Positions 1-8,169 of a stretch of DNA of 64,000 nucleotides are shown in pieces. The translations under genes and the position numbers were made by a program. Each line of letters opens with the position of its first letter. Position 1 is the first letter of the stretch. Source of the DNA: Planctomycetota bacterium (GTDB taxonomy: Bacteria > Planctomycetota > Planctomycetia > Pirellulales > Pirellulaceae); contig JAJRVM010000204.1 of NCBI GenBank assembly GCA_024277285.1, forward strand, positions 4,601 through 68,600, read 5' to 3'. The notes under the pieces are model-generated. The model worked only from the letters and a program-made list of their open reading frames with translations. It was not told the origin of the DNA and did no database searches.

Positions 1-1735
1 GTTCGTGAATATTAACGAGCCAACTGTTTCGCGTTACGAACAGTCCCGTGCCAACAGCGGCGACCAAACTCAAGTAGAGCATTCTTTCCAAGACGCCACT
101 CGCAAGCGTTTCCACTGAAACAGCTCGACGCATCGATTCGCGTAGCGCTGGCCCCAATTCGCCTGCCAGCCCGCGTAGCCGGACCGCCATGAGCACTTCG
201 CGGGGAAAGCGAATGCGCGACTTTTTCATGGCTTCATCGAGCGGAGTTCCGGCATCCAACAGATCGGCTAGTTTACGAACACGCACTCGCTGGCCGGCAA
301 CACTCTCAGCGGCGAACGCACGCATCGCCTTCCCCAAGGGGATACCTCGCTCAGCCGCAATCGCCAACGCGGTGCACAATGCGCGTCGTTCCGATTCCCG
401 GTATCGGCTAGTGACAACCAGAGCAACGACATAGGAGATCGTAAAGGGCACAAAGACGGGCCAACCAAAAAGGCCCAGCAGCAGAAGCAGGGTACTACCG
501 ATCCACAACAGCCATCCGGCTAGTTCAATGACACTTAACAGTGCATTGCCTTGCTCGCGCGCGTGCTTCGCTTGAACTCCCGAAACGACCCAAACGATCG
601 CTCCGCCCAAGGCGAGTGGGGCCAGTAGATTCAGCAACCTAAAGAGTTCGGATGCAGACGCGCCCGAATCGCTGCCAGAATTCCACCACCAAAAAAAGCG
701 AACTGCGAGAAAAATCGTATCCACAAACGATGCAAACAGCAGCGTTACCATCAGCGCGACTACCGTGAACACGATTGCCGGGACGATGATTCGCAGCATT
801 GACAGTCTTAATCGGACGCGATCCTCGAAATAGTCAGCCGCCGCCGTCAAAGCGGCGGGCAACTGCTCCGTTTGCTCGCCCCACCGCACCAACAATGCCA
901 ACATGCGGGGTAGATGGCGATCTGTTTCCAGAACGCTCGCCAGGCTTTGTCCCTGGTCAAGGCCGGCGCCCAACAGAGCGGCATCGTGACGCATCGCCGG
1001 GTCGGCCGAGCCTTGGGTGGCCCATCGAATCGCTTGGCTTAGAGGAACTTGATGGCCTAATAAGAGACTCACAGAACGTGCCCACTCGACGATCCCAAGC
1101 CACTGAAAAAGAGGCCCAAGTAGCGGAATCCGGCGTTTAACTCGCTGCCATTTTGCGGCACCCGCACGCCATCGGAAAACCATGGCGAAAACCACAAGTA
1201 CAGACGTCGCCACGAACAGGTACCACACGCCCGTCTGGCCCCACCATGCCATCATCTGAGCGCGTGCCGAGGACCACCATGTAATATTGGAGATAGTGTC
1301 AGCCAGGCCGGGCATCACGAAAATGCTAAGCGAAACAACCACGGCAAAGCAAACAGTCAAGAGCAAGAGCGGATAGGCCAACACACCACGCACCGCATGC
1401 CGGAGTTCGCTGCGAGTGCGTTGTTGTTGGATGTACTGTCCCAACACTTCGCTAATCTGGCCACTGTCCAATGCCGCCGCGATCGCTCCACTCAAGCTTG
1501 GGTCGCAGTATTGCAACTGCTCGCGTAACACATCCGCAAGCCCCTCGCCCTGTTGGACTCGATCAGCCAGTTGCTGCACCACGGTGCGTAATCGCTCGCT
1601 CGGCATCTCGGTCGCCGCGCTGCGCAGTCCCGACGCCAACGGCAAGGACGCGCTCGAGATGGCCACCAACCACTCGACCAGCAGTCGGGCTTCCTCCGCG
1701 GTGAGGTCCTTCGATTTGTGCGTTCCGAATCGCAT
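1..1735 (-). CDS. GspF-like (T2SSF) membrane protein, extended, 3' end outside window
   Basis: The minus-strand frame is open from an ATG at 1735 to the left edge, giving 578 residues without a stop. Residues about 8-130 form a T2SSF-type unit: a soluble helical bundle ending in a long hydrophobic segment (YPLLLLTVCFAVVVSLSIFV). A second such unit follows at about 205-335. After two more hydrophobic stretches a third begins near 440 and is still running at the edge. GspF/PilC proteins are inner-membrane platform proteins of type II secretion and type IV pilus machines, usually about 400 residues with two T2SSF units, so this one is oversized. It lies 66 bp downstream of another GspF-like gene in the same direction, so the two are probably one operon. 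No GspE or GspG gene is visible here. Family is clear; exact role is not. Start chosen because the domain begins right after it; the ribosome site is weak. Confidence 0.75.
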   Translation of the reverse strand, partial: MRFGTHKSKDLTAEEARLLVEWLVAISSASLPLASGLRSAATEMPSERLRTVVQQLADRVQQGEGLADVLREQLQYCDPSLSGAIAAALDSGQISEVLGQYIQQQRTRSELRHAVRGVLAYPLLLLTVCFAVVVSLSIFVMPGLADTISNITWWSSARAQMMAWWGQTGVWYLFVATSVLVVFAMVFRWRAGAAKWQRVKRRIPLLGPLFQWLGIVEWARSVSLLLGHQVPLSQAIRWATQGSADPAMRHDAALLGAGLDQGQSLASVLETDRHLPRMLALLVRWGEQTEQLPAALTAAADYFEDRVRLRLSMLRIIVPAIVFTVVALMVTLLFASFVDTIFLAVRFFWWWNSGSDSGASASELFRLLNLLAPLALGGAIVWVVSGVQAKHAREQGNALLSVIELAGWLLWIGSTLLLLLGLFGWPVFVPFTISYVVALVVTSRYRESERRALCTALAIAAERGIPLGKAMRAFAAESVAGQRVRVRKLADLLDAGTPLDEAMKKSRIRFPREVLMAVRLRGLAGELGPALRESMRRAVSVETLASGVLERMLYLSLVAAVGTGLFVTRNSWLVNIHE

Positions 1736-1801
1736 GAGTGTGAGCCTTGTCCAACCGAACCAAACGCAATCGTCACCACCTGCCGGCGTTCCTTCATTCA
1801 G

Positions 1802-2815
1802 CTATTCCAGTCGAAACAACACATAAAACCACGGGCTCGCCACAAGCACCACGGTCAACAACGTGGCACTGCCGCCGACGATAACCGTGACCCAAACGGG
1901 AAAGGAACGAATAAACCAGCGCGACTGGCGGAGTGCGTCGTTACGGTAACTCTCGGCGGATTGCCGTAAGTTAGTTGCTAACTGTCGCTGGTTGCTGCCG
2001 TGTAGCAGCAGCCAGACGATCCAAGCCGGCACGGCCGAGGACGCGTTTTCGCCCGTCGAAACCACCTCGCCCCGTTCAAGCTGCTCGGACCACTGTTGGC
2101 ATTCGGCTTGTATAGATCGACTGCCGGACGCGGCACCCGCCACCGCCAACGCGCGGGGCAATGGTACGGCATTTTCGACCATGGACGCCAACAACTCCGT
2201 CAAGGTCGCGACGTGCATCAGATGACGCAAGCGGCGCAGTGGTGGGCCCGAAGCGCTGCGCGAACGGTGATACCAAAGCGCTAGCGGGAGCAGCACCACC
2301 AGGGGCAAAAACGGAGCCCACCAGATGGCGGTTGCACGTAAAGCCAACATCCACGAGAACATCGGTAATGTCGACGCTTCGGCGTGTTCGTAAAAGCTGA
2401 TGAGTAGGGGAGCCCATTGCGTGACTGACCACACGAACACCAGGTACGCTAGCGCTACAACAATCATTGGATAGAAAATGGCGATGCGCATGCTGCGCCG
2501 GACTTCATCGACGCGCCGCGCTGACTTCGCAATCGATTGCAACGCCGTCGCCATCTGGCCCGTTTCGATCCCCGCTTGAACGATCGCTTGATAGGCCGGC
2601 GGCACGCCTGAGTGGGGATCGGAAATCGCCGTGGCCAAATCCTGGCCCGAGCTGATTCTCTGCTGAAGTGTTTGAATCACGCGGCCCAACTGGCCCGGCA
2701 ACTCACGACCCAGGCCTTGCAAGCCAAGTTCCAACGGGACGCCCATGCGCACAATCGCAATAAGCTCGTCGTTTAAGACAATGAGCTGTTCAAGTGTTAA
2801 AGGCCGGGTCGCCAT
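1802..2815 (-). CDS. GspF/PilC-like type II secretion membrane protein
   Basis: This 337-residue protein has two T2SSF-type units, about residues 8-150 and 190-337, each ending in a hydrophobic span (IAIFYPMIVVALAYLVFVW; VWVTVIVGGSATLLTVVLV). The length is a little under the usual 400. Such proteins act as the inner-membrane platform that couples an assembly ATPase to pseudopilin export. A longer reading from 2950 would add 45 residues with no relation to the family, so the internal ATG at 2815 (MATRPLTLEQL) is preferred. It is the first gene of a two-gene minus-strand unit with the larger GspF-like protein downstream. The glycine and charged residues at the unit boundaries (GIETGQ) are typical. 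Which machine it serves cannot be told from this window, although the DUF1559 pseudopilin-like gene at 16816 belongs to a family with the matching N-terminal signal. Confidence 0.82.
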   Translation of the reverse strand: MATRPLTLEQLIVLNDELIAIVRMGVPLELGLQGLGRELPGQLGRVIQTLQQRISSGQDLATAISDPHSGVPPAYQAIVQAGIETGQMATALQSIAKSARRVDEVRRSMRIAIFYPMIVVALAYLVFVWSVTQWAPLLISFYEHAEASTLPMFSWMLALRATAIWWAPFLPLVVLLPLALWYHRSRSASGPPLRRLRHLMHVATLTELLASMVENAVPLPRALAVAGAASGSRSIQAECQQWSEQLERGEVVSTGENASSAVPAWIVWLLLHGSNQRQLATNLRQSAESYRNDALRQSRWFIRSFPVWVTVIVGGSATLLTVVLVASPWFYVLFRLE

Positions 2816-3473
2816 AATCCTTGCCTTCAGTACACAAGCAAGGAGACTCCCTGCCGGAATTGAAACGTACCAAATAGACGCCGCATTATCGCAGCGATAA
2901 GACGCTATGGCAAGCAAACCAAGTGGCGTCAGAGGCGGATGCGCGAACATGTGGGCATCGTGTGGACCAAGCGATAAAGGCCAAACACGAAATCAGGCAT
3001 TCGATCATTAACATGGCACGGCCCCAGTACGGCAAGCCAGCGGGCCACGGTCTTTGGGCAAAACCTTCGTAACCGTTAACGGAAATGAGGATACGATCGG
3101 GCTGCTAGAAAGATCGTTTCTACGGCCGTGCTTCTCGTGGTCGACACGACGCTTTTTGTTCCGGATTGACGCGCGCTGTGTTCGAGCACGGATAGACCGC
3201 TGCCTCGTCGCAACGTAATCCACCAAGCGCTCTTCTTTGCTGGTAATCTACTTTGCTGGTAATCTTCTTTGCCCTTGAACGAAGCGCTGCGTCGCAGAAG
3301 CAGCGAACCATTTGTACCGATTTCGTGGTGTGGGCTCGGCAAATGCTGGGGGTCTCCGGCTGTTCTCCTTGGAGGGCAAAGAAAATGACGGGCAAAAAAG
3401 AAGTGTGATGCTCGCCTCGTATCTGCCCGGTGGTTTGAACCGCGTGCACAGTTACAAATCTTCAATCCGCGCG
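2816..3473. other. 658-bp intergenic region, no supported gene
   Basis: Several short frames exist on both strands, but none has a convincing ribosome site or recognisable protein. The stretch holds a 16-bp tandem duplication (3235-3272) and a 29-bp segment (3069-3097) that matches 24 of 29 bases of 7812-7840. It separates the leftward GspF operon from the 3' end of the leftward oxidoreductase gene. Confidence 0.5.
3235..3272. repeat. 16-bp tandem duplication
   Basis: The unit CTTTGCTGGTAATCTA occurs at 3235-3250 and 3251-3266 with one change, followed by a partial third unit (CTTTGC). It is one of many short tandem duplications of 12-18 bp in this window. Confidence 0.85.
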
Positions 3474-4811
3474 TTACACGTCCAATGTGTAACCCTGGCG
3501 ATAGGTCGGCTTGATCATCGGTTCCAAACCGTCGACGTTCGTCACCTTCATGTTGGCCGCATCCCACTCGATCTTCTCACCGGCCCAGACGGCCAGGTTC
3601 CCAAGCAACACGGTCTCGGTTAACGGGCCAGCGTAATCGGGAAAGTTGGACATGGCCGGCTGACCGGTCTTGATCGCTCGGATCCATTCTTCAAAATGCC
3701 CTGGCGAGTGTGGAAACTTGACCGGAACCGGCACGCCACCCTTGAGCAGGCTGTTATTGAGCAAGAGGCCCTTACTGCCAATCGCAAGACAGCCCGTTTT
3801 GGGTAGCGTTCCCGACTTTCCCACTCCAGCGTTCGGAGGCAGCTTCAACAACGTTTCGCGACCGCCATACAACTCTTCGGGCGGCAGCTTACCGCCATCG
3901 TACCAGGTGAGCGTCAAGGCCGGACGCTCGGCGGTTGCTGCGAATTCAAAAGTGATAACCGACCACAGTGGGAAGCTATCCTTGTTGTGTCCCGAAGTTT
4001 CGGCCACGGCCGAACGCGGATTGCGCAGGTCGAGCCCCATGAACGGCATGCTGACAACGTGGCAGGCAATGTCGCCTAGCGCTCCGGTTCCAAAGTCCCA
4101 CCAGCCACGCCATGCGAACGGGTGGTAGCCCTTCGCATAGGGTCGCTTGGGCGCCACGCCGAGCCACAGATCCCAAGGTAAGTGAGATGGAACCGTCTCG
4201 GCTACGGGCCGGTCCACCCCTTGGGGCCACCAGCCCTTGGCACGATCGGTCCAAATGTGCAGTTCATTGACGGTGCCAATCGCGCCATTCTTGAGCCAGT
4301 GAGCGGACTGTCGCAACGCATCGGTCGCGGTTCCCTGATTGCCCATCTGTGTGGCCAGCTTGTTTTCACGCGCCACTTGCCCCACCAAACGCGCTTCGTA
4401 AATCGTCCGCGTCAAGGGCTTCTGGCAGAAGCAGTGGATTCCCATTCGCATCGCCATCAGCGAAGCGGGCGCATGCGTGTGGTCGGGCGTGCTGACGGTA
4501 ACCGCGTCAATCGACTTACCCATCTCGTCAAGCATCTTGCGATAATCGACATAGCCCTTGGCACCGGGAAAACGTTTCAGTGCCGCAGCCAACCGATCCT
4601 TGTCGACGTCACAGATGGCCACCATATCCCCATGTTTTGCCGCATCGCGCGAATCACTGTCTCCCTTACCACCGATTCCAATACTCGCCATGCCCAGCCG
4701 CTCGTTCGCCGACTCGTTGGCCTGGGTACTGACGCCACCTGCCGCCCAGAAACCTGCCGCCGCAGCGCTGGTGGTCTTCAGGAAATCGCGGCGATTCGTC
4801 GTACGTGACAT
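3474..4811 (-). CDS. Gfo/Idh/MocA-family oxidoreductase with twin-arginine signal
   Basis: The protein has 445 residues. It opens with a twin-arginine export signal (RRDFLKTT followed by an Ala/Gly-rich hydrophobic stretch), then a Rossmann fold with a modified glycine motif (GIGGKGDSD, about residues 44-52) and a conserved CDVD strand end. The usual EKP motif appears as QKP (FCQKPLT). The C-terminal half matches the alpha/beta domain of planctomycete members (WDFGTGALGDIACH). The family uses NAD(P) to oxidise or reduce sugars and cyclitols; TAT export implies folding with cofactor before transport to the periplasm. A start 12 codons upstream at 4847 would put extra residues before the TAT signal, so 4811 is preferred. 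It lies downstream of an aldolase gene on the same strand (172-bp gap), so co-transcription is possible. The substrate is unknown. Confidence 0.88.
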   Translation of the reverse strand: MSRTTNRRDFLKTTSAAAAGFWAAGGVSTQANESANERLGMASIGIGGKGDSDSRDAAKHGDMVAICDVDKDRLAAALKRFPGAKGYVDYRKMLDEMGKSIDAVTVSTPDHTHAPASLMAMRMGIHCFCQKPLTRTIYEARLVGQVARENKLATQMGNQGTATDALRQSAHWLKNGAIGTVNELHIWTDRAKGWWPQGVDRPVAETVPSHLPWDLWLGVAPKRPYAKGYHPFAWRGWWDFGTGALGDIACHVVSMPFMGLDLRNPRSAVAETSGHNKDSFPLWSVITFEFAATAERPALTLTWYDGGKLPPEELYGGRETLLKLPPNAGVGKSGTLPKTGCLAIGSKGLLLNNSLLKGGVPVPVKFPHSPGHFEEWIRAIKTGQPAMSNFPDYAGPLTETVLLGNLAVWAGEKIEWDAANMKVTNVDGLEPMIKPTYRQGYTLDV

Positions 4812-4983
4812 GGTGCGTAAGCCTTTGCAACGAAAGAAAGGGATCAAAAGGAACGGCTGCGCCGCGACGTTTCACGGCAACTCGTGCCGGGCCACACTCT
4901 GTTTCCGACCATCAGACCGATGCGGCAGACGCCTTCGACGCTCAGTTACTCGACCAGATATCGAAGACGACGTTACTGACGGC

Positions 4984-5967
4984 TCAGCAATCTCCAACGA
5001 TGTCGTCAAAGAACTTGATGTAGTTCTTGTTGTCATCGCTGTCGAGAAACTGGATCGCAGCGCGCGGATGTCGATTCAATTGACCGGTGATATTGTACGG
5101 CAGCAAAGCTCCCCACGGAGTCTTGTCGCGCAATGGTTCAACGTAATTCTGCAGCAAATCGACCACCGGTCGGAGTTTGAATTTCGGGTTACGCAAGAAG
5201 CCCAGCAGCAGTTCCATCGGGCAGTTGCCGGCACCACGGCCCAAGCCGCCCATCGTTCCATCCGCTCGATTAGCGCCCAAGATAATCGCTTCGATCGTGT
5301 TGGCGAATCCCAACTGCAGGTTGTTGTGGGCATGAATACCGATCTCTTTGCCGGTCCCCTCCATCGCCGTGGCATATTTCCGGTATAGGATATCGACTTG
5401 CTCGCGATACAGATGCCCAAAGCTATCCACAATCACCATGGTGCTGGCCGGAGTCGGCTTGATCGCTTCCAAGACCGTATCGATTTCCTTCTCGCTGATA
5501 TTGGAGATGGCCATCAGATTCGCAGTCGCTTCGTACCCCAATGCGTGAACATGTTCGATCATCTTCACCGCTTCAGAAACCTGATGCGCGTAGAAGGCGA
5601 CGCGGATCACGTCCAATACACTATCTTCGCAAGGCACAATCTTCTCTGCCCAGTCACTCTTGCCCGCGTCAGCCATCGCCGTCAGTTGCAAGCCCGTTTC
5701 AGCGCTGTTGTGCCCGCCCAAAACGCGGTTCAAGTCCTCTTCGTCGCAATGACGCCACGGCCCAAACTCGCTCTTGGGAAACAACCGCGCCGAGTTCTTG
5801 TACCCCACCTCCATATAGTCGATGCCGGCGGCGATACAGGTGTCGTATACGGCGCGTACAAATTCGTCCGTAAACTGATGCCCGTTGATCAATCCGCCAT
5901 CGCGGACGGTGCAATCCAAAACGGTCAATTCCGGTCGGTACGTAATCCAGGGGGCTTGCTCAGGCAT
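4984..5967 (-). CDS. HMGL-like (DRE-TIM) aldolase
   Basis: This 327-residue cytoplasmic enzyme fits the pyruvate-carboxyltransferase/HMG-CoA lyase-like TIM-barrel family. It has the N-terminal metal-binding signature TVLDCTVRDGG (about residues 15-25), a HAHNN motif that supplies metal ligands and a following GANRADGTMGGLGRGAGN loop. The sequence resembles the aldolase half of 4-hydroxy-2-oxovalerate aldolases but is not long enough to include the communication domain of DmpG. The likely chemistry is divalent-metal-dependent retro-aldol or aldol C-C bond cleavage of a 2-oxo acid. The neighbours are Gfo/Idh/MocA oxidoreductases on both sides, which suggests work on a sugar-derived or cyclitol-derived compound; this is inference. 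The start at 5967 is preceded by a GAG-type ribosome site. Confidence 0.85.
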   Translation of the reverse strand: MPEQAPWITYRPELTVLDCTVRDGGLINGHQFTDEFVRAVYDTCIAAGIDYMEVGYKNSARLFPKSEFGPWRHCDEEDLNRVLGGHNSAETGLQLTAMADAGKSDWAEKIVPCEDSVLDVIRVAFYAHQVSEAVKMIEHVHALGYEATANLMAISNISEKEIDTVLEAIKPTPASTMVIVDSFGHLYREQVDILYRKYATAMEGTGKEIGIHAHNNLQLGFANTIEAIILGANRADGTMGGLGRGAGNCPMELLLGFLRNPKFKLRPVVDLLQNYVEPLRDKTPWGALLPYNITGQLNRHPRAAIQFLDSDDNKNYIKFFDDIVGDC

Positions 5968-6030
5968 CTTGCTCTCGTGCGGAGTGAGTTTGGAGGGTGG
6001 AGATCACGGCTGGCTCTTCCATGGAGGTTC

Positions 6031-6072
6031 CTTCACAAACCCCCAGGGGCGATCCGTTCGATCTTTGTGAAG
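6031..6072. other. 9-bp inverted repeat in the 5' region of the aldolase gene
   Basis: CTTCACAAA (6031-6039) and TTTGTGAAG (6064-6072) are perfect complements around a 24-base spacer, about 64 bp upstream of the aldolase start. It could be an operator or a weak hairpin. Nothing else supports a specific role. Confidence 0.35.
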
Positions 6073-6182
6073 CTTCTATTTTGTCCACGAATTGGCAAAA
6101 ACGCAAGGTCCGCCCCCTCGGCAGAGGCAATAACGGCCAACGTTACTCAGAACGTCTGAGATTGGAATGGATGCAGCGCCAT

Positions 6183-6345
6183 TCTGGCCCGGAAGAGGCC
6201 ATCACAGCCCTTGCCGAGGTCGTCAGTCCCCAGTCCCCAGTCCCGGTAACCAAGAACCCGCATAGCCTCGGAGGGGCGATACAGATGGCAATACGACAGA
6301 TGGCAATACGCACTCTGCCTGCACTGGCCCTGCCGGGCCGATTTC
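6183..6345. repeat. Intergenic direct repeat, copy 1 (163 bp)
   Basis: This segment is nearly the same as 6392-6530. It differs mainly by an internal 15-bp duplication (ACAGATGGCAATACG twice here, once in copy 2) and a short CCCCAGT triplication where copy 2 has one GACCCCGG arm. It holds short GC-rich hairpins such as GGCCCTGCCGGGCC. No coding potential is evident. Confidence 0.9.
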
Positions 6346-6391
6346 ATCTTTCTTCCAATGCGACACACTTCTGGCAGTTCGGCCGAGCAAC

Positions 6392-6530
6392 TCTGGCCCG
6401 GAGGGCCATCACAGCCCTTGCCGGGGTCGTCAGACCCCGGTCCCGGTAACCAAGAACCCGCAAAGCCCCGGAGGGGCGATACAGATGGCAATACGCACTC
6501 TGCCTGCACTGGCCCTGCCGGGCCGATTTC
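6392..6530. repeat. Intergenic direct repeat, copy 2 (139 bp)
   Basis: Second copy of the block at 6183-6345. It contains strong hairpins: GGCCCGGAGGGCC near its start and CCGGGGTC-GTCA-GACCCCGG in the middle. It sits 137 bp upstream of the next oxidoreductase gene, so transcripts could carry these structures in a long leader. Confidence 0.9.
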
Positions 6531-6666
6531 GCTTCCTATTCTTCGAGGCAGAGCGCGAGGTGCTCAATCAGTCAAGCGAGTTGCACGAGGGTTGCGGCGC
6601 CCGTTTGGGTTCAGTCTACTAATGGGGCAAAACGTCGTCTCATTGTCACGAAAGGAATGGAGTGTC

Positions 6667-7782
6667 ATGAATCAAAAGAGTTTCAATGTCGCAATCGTAG
6701 GCCTTGGATTTGGTGCCGAGTTCATCCCGATCTATCAAAAGCATCCGCTTGCCAACATGTACGCGGTTTGCCAACGCACGACCGAACGACTCAACAAGGT
6801 GGGCGACACCTTCGGCATTGAACGGCGCTATTCCAACTACGACGACGTGTTGGCTGACGGCGACGTTGATTTCGTGCACATTAATTCACCGATCCCCGAC
6901 CATGCGCCGATGTCCATCGCGGCGTTGAAGGCGGGCAAGCATGTGATGTGCACGGTCCCGATGGCGACAACGATTCAGCAATGCCGCGAGATCGTCGAAT
7001 TGGTCCAAGAGACGGGCTTGAAATACATGATGGCGGAAACGGTGGTCTATTCACGCGAGTTCTTGTTTCTCAAGGAACTCTATCAAAAGGGTGATTTAGG
7101 CAAGATCCAACACCTTGCGGCCTCGCATCCACAAGACATGGACGGTTGGCCCGACTACTGGGAGCGGATGATTCCCATGCACTATGCCACGCACGTTGTG
7201 AGTCCGTGCCTGGGATTGCTTGACGGCCGCGCCGAGTACGTCTCCTGCTTTGGATCAGGCACGGTCCGCGAAGATATCCAGAAAAAGTCCGGATGCACAT
7301 TCGCGGTCGAGTCATGCCATATCAAAGTCAAAGACTCGGACGTGGCGGCGCATATCTGGCGATTCCTTTACGACACGGCCCGACAGTATCGCGAGAGCTT
7401 TGATGTGTACGGCACGAAGCAGAGCTTCGAGTGGGCCTTGGTTGAGGGCGAGCCGCATGTGTTGCACACCGCGAAGAAACCGGAACCCGAGATTCCGTCG
7501 CACGTCACGGTCCCCGACTACGCTCACCTGTTGCCCGAGCCGATTCAGCCCTTTACCCGAGAGATTCAAGATTCCGAGCACTTATCATTCATCCAGGGCG
7601 CCGGGCACGGTGGCTCGCATCCACACATGGTCAACGAGTTTCTCAACGCCTTGAACGAAGATCGCGATCCATGGCCCAACGCCAGTACGTCGGCCAATTG
7701 GACCTGCGTTGGCATCTGCGCCCACGATTCCGCGACGCGCGGTGGCGAGATCGTAAAGCTGCCGAGCTTTACACTGGCCTAG
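6667..7782 (+). CDS. Gfo/Idh/MocA-family oxidoreductase, no signal peptide
   Basis: This 371-residue protein starts at the ATG at 6667, preceded by AAAGGA. A reading from 6358 would translate the upstream repeat and is rejected. The N-terminus is a Rossmann fold (VAIVGLGFGAEF), followed by the acidic/adenine region and INSPIPDHAP, equivalent to the TPxxxH segment. At the position of the EKP motif it has TVP (MCTVPMATT), so the usual lysine is absent. The C-terminal domain has GHGGSHPHMVNEF, typical of a planctomycete subgroup. Cytoplasmic location is expected. It probably acts with the aldolase and the exported oxidoreductase on the other strand, though the substrate is unknown. The missing EKP lysine may mean altered chemistry or a non-standard role. 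Confidence 0.85.
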   Translation: MNQKSFNVAIVGLGFGAEFIPIYQKHPLANMYAVCQRTTERLNKVGDTFGIERRYSNYDDVLADGDVDFVHINSPIPDHAPMSIAALKAGKHVMCTVPMATTIQQCREIVELVQETGLKYMMAETVVYSREFLFLKELYQKGDLGKIQHLAASHPQDMDGWPDYWERMIPMHYATHVVSPCLGLLDGRAEYVSCFGSGTVREDIQKKSGCTFAVESCHIKVKDSDVAAHIWRFLYDTARQYRESFDVYGTKQSFEWALVEGEPHVLHTAKKPEPEIPSHVTVPDYAHLLPEPIQPFTREIQDSEHLSFIQGAGHGGSHPHMVNEFLNALNEDRDPWPNASTSANWTCVGICAHDSATRGGEIVKLPSFTLA

Positions 7783-7811
7783 GTGCAAGTGGAGCGGACT
7801 TTGGTTTTCTT

Positions 7812-7890
7812 GTAACCGTTCACGGAAACGAGAACGCGATTGGCACATTTGGAAAGGGACCGCTAATAAACGCGGATAGACGCTGATGAA
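7812..7890. repeat. Composite dispersed repeat (GTAACCGTTCACGG module plus AGCG module)
   Basis: GTAACCGTTCACGG at 7812-7825 is followed at 7856-7890 by a module whose reverse complement reads TTCATCAGCGTCTATCCGCG then TTTATTAGCGGTCCC. Related modules in the same order occur, on the opposite strand, at 45651-45714, and the AGCG module recurs at 59007-59031 and 61274-61310. Another match to the first module is at 3069-3097. Confidence 0.75.
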
Positions 7891-7900
7891 ATTTCGCTCC

Positions 7901-7939
7901 ACCGGGCCTGCCCCGGTCGGACGCACGACTGGTCGGCTA
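7901..7939. repeat. Hairpin repeat with CACGACTGGTCGGCTACC tail
   Basis: ACCGGG (7901-7906) and CCCGGT (7912-7917) pair around CCTGC, followed by GCACGACTGGTCGGCTACC. Two related copies with GCCGGG/CCCGGC stems and the tail CACGACTGGTCAGCTACC are at 55741-55787 and 55830-55877. Confidence 0.75.
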
Positions 7940-8060
7940 CCAGCAGCTCGCCTACGCGATTAAGGATAAAGTTGTCGAGTGGCTTGAGCCCAAACCTCTT
8001 CCCTATCGCGACCGTCAACAGAAGATCATCGACTTCAAGGGATATCTGCAGGACTATTAA
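7940..8060 (+). pseudogene. Orphan 3' coding remnant, unrecognised family
   Basis: Directly after the hairpin repeat a reading frame with normal protein-like composition runs to a TAA at 8058-8060: it encodes about 39 residues including LAYAIKDKVVEWLEP and RQQKIIDFKGYLQDY. No start codon or upstream coding region belongs to it: the frame upstream is repeat sequence and meets a stop at 7887-7889. It looks like the surviving 3' end of a gene that was truncated when the repeat arrived. The family was not recognised. Confidence 0.4.
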
Positions 8061-8169
8061 TGCCGTCAGCGAAAACGCGCGCTGCGACTGTCACAACGCA
8101 GCCTCAGTCGATAAACTGTCCCGAAGGTTGGTGCAAAGAAGAACAACTGGCTTTTGCAAAGAGGACAGC

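Noticed and set aside
5398..6159. 253-codon plus-strand frame across the aldolase gene
   Set aside because: Antisense shadow of the HMGL-like aldolase with no independent support.
6358..6666. N-terminal extension of the oxidoreductase at 6667
   Set aside because: The extra 103 codons are translation of the intergenic repeat; the ATG at 6667 has a ribosome site and begins at the Rossmann strand.
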